Assembly (NCBI GenBank): GCA_022575985.1
Contig: JAKSXM010000272.1
Span: 24,052,501-24,116,500, forward strand
Direction: 5' to 3'
Origin: Anagrus nilaparvatae
Taxonomy: Eukaryota > Arthropoda > Insecta > Hymenoptera > Mymaridae
Length of the DNA stretch: 64,000 bases
The translations under genes and the position numbers were made by a program. A model generated the notes under the pieces. It did no database searches. It was not told where the DNA came from and worked only from the letters and a program-made list of their open reading frames with translations. Shown here one piece after another: positions 40,701-52,700 of this stretch. Numbering within the stretch: position 1 is the first letter of the stretch; each line of letters opens with the position of its first letter.

Positions 40701-43700
40701 CATAACATAAAATTTAAGTTAAATGTTGTCATCATTATTTTATTGATTTTTTTTTATGGAAAAAAATATTATTTATTTGGAATATTTTTTATGAAATGCG
40801 ACTACAGGTTTAATTTAATTTTAATAAAATTTCAACATCTTATACAATTCAAAGTATCATATTTCAGGGTCCAGTATCCAATAATTTTTGCTGTTAATTT
40901 TTCAAAAAAAAAAAAGAATTATTTTTAACCGAAATTAATTTTTATTATCTTCAAAAACATTTAAAATTTTTAAATTCCAAAAATTACCCTTTGTTAAAAA
41001 TTCTACCTCAAAGCAACTATATTTCAAATAGAATCTTCCAATTATTGGTTTTTACATATTGACATATAATTACAGAATAATTCGAAATTCGTTTTATCAA
41101 CCTCAATAGCCCTGATATGTACATTTCATTTAAAATAACCTGTAATATGTAATATTTAAATAAATTAATTCAGCACATATGATTAAATAGGTTAAATTTT
41201 ACGATATTCAAATAAATTAATTAAATTATATTTTATGGAAATTTCTGATTTTCAGATTAAATTAATATTTACCTAAATTATTATCAATTTTCTATTCATA
41301 ATATTTTAATTTTGAAAAAGGCTAATTGGAATATTTAATTAAGTTTAGGTGTATTTTAATTTTCTTTTTGAATATTTAAATAATTCTAAATGTTAGGGGT
41401 CTGCGGTTACTCGAACGTCGGGTTGGATACCCAAAATTTCTTTTTTTCTGGTCAGATTTTATGTTAGGCCCGAAAAAGGTCTGCAATTACAGTTTTAAAC
41501 TAAAAGCTTCCTAAGCTATACAAAACTCGGCCCAAATCGAAGCAGAAAACATGAAGTTTCAGGTAGCTCACCCGGAATTCGTGTAACCGCACAACCCTAC
41601 TACACATAGTCTAAAATAGTCTACTTTAAATATTTTCAATGAGATCCAGGTGATTTCCAAAAAAATTCAACCAAAAATCTGTGGTTACAAAGCATAAGGT
41701 CATTTAGCATAAGAACCCGTAGTTTTTTAATTTTTGTATTTAAAAAATTTTTTTATTTAATTTTATTTTTTTTTAACAAACCTTGATTTTTATGAAATAT
41801 TCATGTGTAAAAAACGCAAATTGGACAAAAAATCAGGTTATTCACTTTTTGCTTGCAGCCACAGAAATAAAGTTCTACAGTAAATAAAAATACTTCAAAG
41901 TAAAGCTCACATTTTTTCTGTGAAGTTATTACTGGGAGTCATCTCGAAATAAAATGCTCATTTTCTAAATTTATTCAATTTGAATTTATTAATATTATTG
42001 AAAAACAATGATTAATTTTCTTATTTATTTGTTTATTTTTCAGTGTTTATTATGATCCATTCTTAGCAGCTCAAGCAGCAACACAAGATCCAAACCTTAG
42101 GTTACAGGTAAGAAAGAAAGCACAATAATTTTATTTAAAAAACTATTTCTTTAAAAAACATTTGGGATTTTTAATGAAAAATCGTTAACTGGGAATTTTT
42201 CATGTCAGGTTGATATCCTTCCAAACAATTAATTAAACGTTTAAAATCATTTTTTTCGTCCATCAATTTCGGCTTTTATTTTGAACGTTCAATAGAAAAC
42301 CTTAAATTTGTTGAGCACATCAAAAGTTTAAAGTAACCTTTTTAAGCATAAAGTAAAGTTTATCATTGGTTAGAGACAAAAACTATTTATATTAAGTATA
42401 ACAAAATTTAATTTAAAACTAAGTTTCAGTATACTTTAAGGTTTAAAAAATCTCAAATCTTTTGATACATAAAAGGATTTAATACCCTTTTTATAAAACT
42501 ATTTCTTGGTTCTACATACGGGTATTTGTGTATAAAACTTTATATCATATCATTTTAATGTTAATGTTTACATACTTTTTTTTTATTATAAAAAGCTTAA
42601 ATCTGCTATATTGAAAATTCTCATCAACTTATATAATATCCGCACACATAAATTTACTCTTTTATTTTTTCCTTTACTTTTATAAAGCTAGTTTGCATTT
42701 AGATTTATTTATAAGACTTTTCAAAGAATATATTAACGTTTTAAAAGCTTAAAAGTTCTTTGCCTTAATTATTTTTAATTAATTTGTTTACTCTATGAAG
42801 ATAACAATTTTATTATCGTGGCAGATGGGGTTTTTTTAGAGGATACTGTCAGATTGCTATGCGTGAATTTTTTTTGAATTTTTTGAATTTTATCTTGATT
42901 TAATTAAATTTAATTCAAATGAAGATTAAATAATTAACTTTAAGGTTAATTTTAAGAAAAAAAAGTGATTTTCTGAAGACAAAATGGAATTCTGCGATGG
43001 GCACCTGGTTTGAGAGTTTTATTGTTAAAAATTGAACGTGGATTAAAGATACATATTTGGACATTCTATTAACATAGAATATATTTGTAGTTATAGGGGT
43101 ATTTAATTGATGAATCTGAAAATCGAAATGTGGAAGGGGGTTGGTTCAAATAAACTTACAATAATTTCTAGAACAATCCGAATTTAGGGACCTAAAAAAA
43201 TTTGGATCAAAGGACTCGGAATTCAATAATAGACTTAAAATAATTCGGGCTTAGTTATTTCAAAGTTTTTTTGAGGATCTATTTTGAGACCAAGTTTCAG
43301 CCTATAAGGTCCATTGTACTCTAAAAAGTTAATTTTTACCTGCAATCCCAATTTCATTTCAGAAAATCATTTTTGAACTCGAAAAATCCTTTCTAGAAAA
43401 AAAATTACGTATAGAGTAAACAGATTTTACTTATAATAAACCAAGCTTTAGCCAATTTCTCATAAAATCTTTGAATAAGTTTAGGTCTTTTTTGGAATTC
43501 TTCAAAAACTTTTTGGAACTTTTAATTTTCGTAAGAGTTTTTTGAAGGTTGCCACAAAAAGATTTTCATCAGCTTACTTTTTAAATTTAATAAAGTCTTA
43601 TAAATATTTTTTCCTTTCACTAAATTCGGGTACATTTAACAAAAAAAAACTCGAAAAAAACTTCATTCTATAAATTCAACATTTTTCGTAATAATAAAAC

Positions 43701-46700
43701 ATTCATGTCAGCCCTCCCTGAATTTTTTTTTATTCATTTTAAAATTATTCTTTTTTTTTCTTCATATAAAACACACACAAAAAATCAACCACACACATAA
43801 TCAAGTCTTTCTTTATTTCTTTCATCATTCATTCATTCACTTCATTCATTTATATTTAAAACTTACAAAAAAAAATATAAATTGCAAATTTCTATATAAT
43901 ACATTGAATTTTTTTCAAAAAAAAAGCTTCTCCCTTACATTTATTTTAAAAAGATATATATTATGTTAATGTACATATCCTGTAGAAAAAATTTTTGTTA
44001 AAAAAAACGCACGTGCCAAAAAAAAAGAAAGAAAATTCTTCTATAAATAAATTTATGCGTGATCAGAAAAAAGAGAATATTTTTTTGGAATAATTTTTCA
44101 AGACAAAATGTTATTTGTGTTTCAGGCTAAACCACCCACTATTGAGGTACGATTTTTTGTTGTTAGGTTATGTTTTACGGTTTTTAAACAAAGTTTTTAC
44201 AGTTTTTCTATTTGTATTTCACTTTTTAATTATATTTCGCGTGAAAACCAAAAAATTGCAAAAAAAGACCCAAAAAATGCTTTATAATTTCTTGGAAATT
44301 ATCATCATAAAAATGGCTAATAAGTCTAAAACAGATAACAAGAAGCAATCAAAAAACATTAAAATTTTTTTTATATCCCCTTCGGCCTAGCTTACTATAG
44401 GGGTAGTTGCGAGTACATCATTAAGGGCGAGATTAAGGGGAAGTACAGGTTAAAATCCGACTTTTTTGAAAAAACCTAATTTTCAGAAAATGTTAACAAA
44501 AAATTGAAAATCCAAGAAGAGGGAAACATTGCCAAGACTTTGGTGGATTCAAAACTGTGGGTTTGGGTCTTTTTATAGTATGTTTGCTCGGAGAATTTTT
44601 GCTTTGAAAATTAATCCTTAATTTGGTAAATTTTAAGATTTACAAATTCTATTTGGTAAATTTTAAGATTTACAAATTCTATTTGATAAATTTTAAGATT
44701 TACAAATTCTATTTGGCAAATTTTAATATTTACAAATTCTATTTGGTAAATTTTAAGATTTACAAAATAGAATCAGTAAATTTATAAATTACAAATTGGT
44801 AAGTTCATTTATAATGTGTAAATCATAAAATAACAAATTGAAATTAGTAATATTTACCAAATAGAATTTGTAAATTTATAAATTACAAATTGTAATTGGT
44901 AAAAATTTGCTATTTTGTAGTTTATGCGTTCAATTTACCAAATAGGATTTAGAGAGAAGGCTTCTGTTGGCGATTTTGATTAAAATACGTATTAGGGCTA
45001 TCAACTGAAGGTTGCGTTCCTAAAAAAAACTGCTATAAATCTCTTTATGTTGGTAACCTCGTTGGTAACTCTGATTTAAAGACTGCAAAATCAGGGCTGC
45101 AAATCAAATGTTGCTATTTTACAAAAAATTCTAATTTATTTAGTTATGAGTTGGCAACCCTGAAATTAGTTCTGAAAACTAGCTTAAACTCTCGCTTAAA
45201 CTACACAAACTAGAACTGCGTCCTGTAAAAATTTAACGCGTAAAAATTATCTGATTTTGTATCCTATCTGAAAAATTTTTGAATATTTGGGAAGTGAAAC
45301 GCCGACGCGACATGAAAATTGAAAATGTCTATGGTGGATTTAGCTTAGAACTAGGCAAGGAACTAGGTTTCTAAGTTGCAAACTCAAATTTTTTAAGAAA
45401 TTTTAAAGCATTTTTTATATCTTTCCAGCATTTTTTGGGATTTCACGTTGTATTCACATGTTTTTTATCATAAATAATCACTTTACTTATATTACCTTGT
45501 ATTTACTTTAATGTTGATTAAAAAAAAATTTATTTCCTTATTTGTTTATATCATAACTTCTAATTTTTTTTATGTATAAGTTGTCACCTTACATTTACTT
45601 TTGTATTATTTATTAGTTTACTAAAAAAAAAAAACTTAAAATAAAAAAAAAATAGAATTTTCGTGTACCATAATTATTCTTTGTTCTCTTGTGCTGTATG
45701 AAATATATATTTTCCTATATAGTATACAAATTTTATTTATAGATACCTCCTATGCCACCTACCCCAACAAAACAGTAGGGAAAATTATTTATATATGTGC
45801 TTTATATCGCTTTAAATATAGAATGTGAGTCTTTGTCTTGGTCTTTGTTTTTGTATTTATTTTAGTTGAATAAAAAAAATGGTTATTATAAGTTTAGGAC
45901 TTTCATGTATAAAAATGGAAAATTAGAAAAAATTGTTGTATAAGAGGGCTTTATATGCGACATGGGTACGAGGTATAAGTCATAATAAGCATATAAGTAG
46001 ATTGTATGAAGCTTGTTGTAAGCTTATTATAATTGATTGCATTAAACTGAAAATACAGGCTATATTTGAATGTTTGACGATGCATAAATTTAACTTGCAA
46101 AGTAATGCCTGAACGCTCAGTTTTACAAAAATCTGAAATTAAAGTAAATTCGGTGCAGGAACCAAATTAGGAAACTATGCAAATTAGAGCATAAGACTGA
46201 ATTATTGATTGAAACTACACTTGCTAGAATTGGGTGCCTAACTTTCTTCGCTTTTATTAATATTTTTTGAAAACTCTGCTTTATATATAAAGCAGAGTTG
46301 TATATATATATATATATATATACTTTGTATATATACACGGATGCTGATGACAATTATATCTTCATTTACTAATATTTTTTACAGAGATCATTAAATTAAA
46401 AGTTACTCTTTACATTTTTCTCATTATAAATTCAAAACTAAATTTTTTTCGCAATTATTTTTACAAAAATTAAAACAAAAATTTTTTTTTAATAACTTGT
46501 ACTATTTTTTAATATTTCTAGATTAAAATTATAATTATATAGTTCAAGTATATAAAATTACATAAAATATTATTTAATTAATGAAATTTTTTGTTTTTCT
46601 TTTGTAAATAATTTTTTTTTTAGTACTATATAAAGTTTATTCAGCATAAATTTTTAATGATTGAAAATGTATCGCAAAAGAGTGGGCAAGAGAGATAGAA

Positions 46701-49700
46701 AATATTATAGGTGAAGCTTTTTTTTTTCAGGACTACTAAATACAAATTATTTTTTTTTTTAAGCTGACGAAGTAAAAATTTTTATACTATGGCATTACCT
46801 ATACCTTTAAATAAAATTAAATTCTGAAGGTTTTTTTTTTACTTTACTTTGAAGTTTTAATTAAGAAAAGTATCTGAATCAGCATCCTGATACTTTTCTT
46901 TATAACGTGTATTTTTAACACTTTCATAAACATTTTTTATAAAAAAAAAAATTCAAAGTTTTTCCTTTATAATTTAATAAAATATCCTGTGAGAGAGCGA
47001 TTATTAATATGAGAGCTGGCTTTTTGTGCGAAAAAAAAATTTATTATTTATTATACATAAACGTTAAAATTTTTTTGCTTTTTTTTTTAATATAAAAAAT
47101 ATTCAAATAACTTCACAATTTATTTTATATTTAATAAATAGTTTTTTTCATTTAATACAGTTTTTCACGAGTTTGATGCATTAAATTATTTTTTTTTTCT
47201 CGTATTTTATAAAATGCAAATTTTTTATTTAATTTTATGTGTATTTCTTCTACTTTTTTTTTAATTGTCACTTCAAATATGCATACTTTTTTTTTAGTTT
47301 TAATTTAATTTTTAGTATTAACTTAGACGTGTGGAATGAAATTTGAATATACCTGTATACACAGGCTGATATTATTTTTTAAATTTTCGTGAAAAAATCG
47401 GACTAAAATTTAAATTACACAAAGTTTTTCAAAAAACTCATTTACAGTAAACTAAAAAAAGAGCTTTTAAAAAACCAAACTTTGATGCCTGATAAATTTC
47501 ACTTGAGTACTGATTATGGGTGTACGGTTTCCCGAAAGTTCTGGCTTTTTTTTGATAGGATTGAGTGTAATCAAGTTTTGGGTAAAGCCTAAACTTTGTT
47601 TAAAAATTATTGGAGGTACAGAACTTGAAAACTGGAAATATTCTAGTAAACTAAATAACCACATTTGGTCATAAATGGCCAATTTTTTAATTAATAGCTG
47701 CTAAAATTGGAGTTTTTGACTAAAATAGGTTTTTGTAAACAGTTCAAAACTTTTGAAAACTTTTAAAGCTTGTATACAAAATTTTTGAGAACTATAAAAC
47801 CCATTTTTTAGTAAAAAATTACTCTTTTGGGAGTAATTTGGTCATTTTTCACCAAATATGGCTATGGTATAATAATAATACATAATACATATTTGAATCC
47901 CCCCATTGATTTTCAGATTTCCAGAGTACAACTCCCTGTAAAAATGTTCCATTTTAATTATTCTAAGTCCCTAAACTCGTATTATTCTAAATCCTTAAAT
48001 CGAAAATATTCTAAGTCCCTAAATTGAAATTATTTTAAGTTCAATTGATTCCCTTTAAAAAAAGTCACTTGTTTGAGATCCTCCCTGCCTATAAAAATAT
48101 TAAAAATTAGATCAACCGAAAACTATTTGGTTGAGTTAAAAATTAGCAGCGTCATTTGAATATGGCCTAAAAAACCCTAATTTATAGAATAGAACCCTGC
48201 TAGAGGGTTTAATTTCTAGCCCACCGAGGCTCATTCAGATAAACTGAAGGTAAGGGGGATGTTTTTTTAACTACCACAATCTATCCTGAAACTCGGTAGG
48301 AAATTGGGTTTCCAAATACTTGAAACTCCCCTTGTTAGCTTTGTTAATAGCTCAGTTAAAATTTGTATATTCCTATATGAGTCTTTTGCAACTTTCATCT
48401 CTAACTTAATAAAAATTAACATTTTTTTAAAAACAAAAGCACAAAAAATTTACATAAAAAAGTAGCATAAAAAAGAAATTTCTTCTGCTTTATAATCTAA
48501 TTTTCTATTAAATATCTCTCTCTCACTCTTAAATATGCAATAAAATTTTCTATTTTATTATAATATAAAATAAAACGAGCATAAATAAAATTTTACTTTA
48601 AAAACTCGTAAATTTTTTTTAAAGAGAAAAATACCAACGACATGATAATATTTTATAATTAACTTTTATCATTCAAAAATTTAAGAATTTCGTTAATTTA
48701 GCAGAGAAAAATAATGTTATTTATTGTATCTTAAGTTTAATTAAATTTGTAGATAAAGCAGTAATGATAACCACATCATCAAAATAAACTTTATAATTGT
48801 GGGTATTGAGGTATAGATTTGTCTCAAAAACTACTTTAAAGTTTTGTCTTGTTACACACTTACATAGAAAATCTAATCCAATTTGTTATAAATCAAGCAC
48901 TAACGACCTTTTTAAACCCAATAACTTTATTTATTTCTATTAAAAGTTCAAATAAAATTCTTTTTTATTCAATCTAAATTTATCAATAAAATTTAGCCTT
49001 TGTCTGATATTTTTAGTATAATAAAAAATTATATAAATTCATTGAATTTATTTTTAATTCGAACAGGCTTTTTATTATCATCGAGTTTTTTCAAGCATTT
49101 TATTTATGTGCAAGGATCCATCCATGTGAAATTTTAAATCTAAATAAAAAAAAAATACTTTGTTTTTAAAAATATAAAACAGACGCTGTTAATTGATCGT
49201 TTTTTATAAAAAAATTCTACAACATGGCTTTTTTAGAAGCACTTTTTATATTTTAATCTTATTAAATTGAGATGCGTAATAAAAGTCTGTAATTTTTAAT
49301 AAAATTTTTTTTTACATTGAGTTTTAGTTTTAATTAATAAAAAAAAAGGATGTAAAATATGATTAAATGAAAATGTTCTTTTTTTGTTTTAAATTTTTAA
49401 AAGCAATTTAATTTAAAAGTTCAAAAAAATAAATAAAAATCGATAAAAAAAATGTAGAATTTTTTTTAATTAAGGATAATAAAATTTATGATTAACCTTT
49501 TTTTAAAAGCCTGAATTTAATATTTTCTAATAAAAATGTAAATTTTTTTCACTTGTTTACTTAACAAAATAAAATTATTGCTAGTTTAAAAAAAAAATAA
49601 ATTGGCTTTTAACTATTTTTAACTTCGCTGATGTTATGGGTATTTTAAATTAAGTGAATGCAAATTTCGGGGCTATATTGGGGCTATAACGTTGCTCCAA

Positions 49701-52700
49701 TCTTTTTCTACAGTCAGCGGCCCGAAAGCACGTGTTTTCCGGCCTCTGGCGTAGAAAAATTTTGAACGGTCCTAATTTATATAAGTAAAGAATGCCCCAA
49801 ATTGCATATAAGTAATTTAAGTGCTGTTTGGGCCATTCTTTATTTATGGACAAGGGCCGTAAGTATACTATTTCTAACAACCTTCAATCAAAATGCGTAC
49901 CTAATTGTATTAATGAAATAAAAATATATGATCTGTCCTCCGTTTTTCTTTGAATTTCTGGAGCTTTTGGAAAAGAGTTTTTTTTTTAAATACACTTAGA
50001 GTTTATTTTTAAAAAATCATTAATATAGGTAAAAATTTTTTATTGAAATACAGATTAGCACTTTCAGTTCAATTTAAATAGCTAATATTGCATGTTTTAA
50101 GCTTTTGGGAGGAGGACAAGTTTGAGTAAAACTGTAACCTAGAATTCCCAAAAAATCATAAACATTTTTCACAATTCGTACACCTAGGCAAAAACTAATA
50201 GTACTTTTCACTGATTTTTCAAAAAATCTAGCATCTATCGCTACTTTTAGCAAATTAAGTATCATTATCCTATTTCAAAAAGGCGTTAAAATTAGATTTA
50301 GATTAAATTAGCCACTTTCAACAAAATCAGCATAGAGTGCATATTCATGTAATGACCAAAATTAATCAAAACATAATTTGTTTTTGTACATATTAATATA
50401 ATATATTCAATCAATCAAATATAATTCTATAATAAAAGATAATAATTTGTGTATAGTAAATTGACAATTGGTTAAAGCTTTTGTATATAACTAATTAAGT
50501 ATTTCATATATTCTGTAGTTTGAAATTATTATATTCTATAATCACACAGCATACTACTAATAATCTATTATGTTTTTCCATGATAATGATAATAATAACT
50601 TTAGATTATATTATTATATTCCTAATTTACAATTTGTATTTAACTTTTTTTTGTATTTAATTAAATGATCAATAGAAATATCAAGATAAAGTTTAATACA
50701 ATTTTTCTTTAACTATCATAAGAAAACTTACTGCTATTCAATATTTTATAACTTTTGCTAAAGTTTAATTGAATTTTAATGATAATATTGTTTTACTTGC
50801 AAAAACTTATTATATACTTTTTTAATAATTGAATTTAATTTTTTACAATAAGTTTTCTGATCATTTAATTTAAATATTCCTTTATTTCCTTATTATCCAT
50901 AAGTTAAAAATATTTATAATATAAACAACAACAAATTTTTATGATTATAGGCGGCAGCAGCAGCAGCAGCAGCAGCTCCATTATTAAAAACACCATTATC
51001 AACAGCTCAACAATCATACGCAGCTGCAGCTACATATACAGCTGTTGCAGCTAGAGCTTATGGTGCAGCAGCAGCAGCAGCACAACCTGTTGCTGGTTAT
51101 GCAGCAGTCGCAGGGTAAATATTTACTTTTTATTATTTTGCTTGCTTTTACTTCTTGCAGTTTTATTGAATTTTATTAGAACTGTAACTTCTGTTAATTA
51201 ATTTGATTATTAGAGTATTTTAGGGTATTGATTATTTAGAAAAGTAGATTTTGAGAAAAGTATTGATCTGAGAAAAAAAAAACTTTGGACGACAAAACTG
51301 TTATGTTGGAAATTCCCATAACTGACTTCATTTTTTAAGTTAAATAGCAGACCAAATCCAAAATAGTATCAATTTTGAATTTCTAATTATTATAAGTCAA
51401 ATTAATTTTGATGTGAATTAACATAATTTTGTAAGTCAAAGTTTTATTTTAGGTCAATATTTTTCTCTCAGCAGCCATTTTGGGAAATAAGTAACACTAA
51501 ATTATGAATTACTTGAATTATGCATGCTTTTATAATCATTTTTATTTTGGAACAATAATTAAGTTACCTACTTACTGTTTTAACCTTACACTTGTTTAGT
51601 AAACTTTCCTGAATTCTGCCTTTTTAATTAAAAATGTGCATGCTGAAAAAGAGGCAAAATTTAGTTTAAAAATGGCTCTAATTTTATTCTAAATACTATA
51701 GTTATACTTTATCATTAACCTTATTCATTTTTAATACCCATCACAAAAAAGGTTTACTTATTAGAAATTATTAAGAGATTTGAAAAATCTGTTAGCTTGA
51801 ATTTTCAAATCTTGTAATAATTTTAAATAGGCGCTATTTGGTGACTAATAAAAGTATATGGTCAAAAAATCTGCTTCTTACTTATAGATCTTTCATTAGA
51901 AATTTTACTTTTAAATTTGAACAATATAAATTATGAACAAATCATAACTTATCATAAGATCTATCTTTTTTACCATGTACTAATGCATTATTTATATTCT
52001 GGAGGTTGTGCCATCTTAGGATGACATAAAAAACTTGTATTTTTGTCTTGCAGCAAGATCATATTTTCATGGAGTAAGAATTAATCTACTCTATCCTATT
52101 AGGGCAAAGATTCTTACAAGATTCTTGTACGAAACCAAAAAGCAATTAAAAGTTAACTTGACTTACTAAAGTGTTTAACTTGGTACCCATGAAATTGCAG
52201 AAACCATAAGTCTTGGTATGATACAACGCAGAAAAAGCTTTTTTAACATGTTCATTTGACAATAGATATTTTTCACACTTAAGTAAACATTTTTTTAAAT
52301 AATTATTTCTAGGCAAGAATGCTGAATAATATAATATTCAATAAGTACTTTATCTTTGATGATCAATAAAGTAACTCCTTAAATTCTAAAGAAATGAATA
52401 TTTGAAGAGTCCCTTATTGTTTTAGAAGTTTCTAAAAGCTTTCAAAGAATTTCTAAAAAAAAAATTTTTAAGAGTTCCAGTTCAATCAGTTTCTTGAAGC
52501 TTCTTAATATATCTTTGAAAACTTTTGGGAAAATTTTAGAAACTTATTCTTAAAGTAATGCATTTATTTCTAGAGTTTATTCTGATCTTGCAAAATCTAA
52601 AGTATTGCAATAACATAAAACGAGTATGATAGTTTATCTGGTATAGTAACTAAGCTTTTTGTGCTGTTGATCATACCAAATCTTTAATTTCATAAGAAAC

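Larger units (their letters stand above)
44147..50950 (+). other. Rbfox intron with tandem and hairpin repeats
   Basis: This intron holds the 30-bp tandem array and its inverted partner (44623-44945), a candidate alternative last exon (45743-45778), a 28-bp palindrome next to (TA)n (46272-46321), a degenerate MITE copy (47516-47650), a 24-bp tandem (47958-48046) and a hairpin repeat (49703-49842). The rest is AT-rich with no supported gene. Confidence 0.6.
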
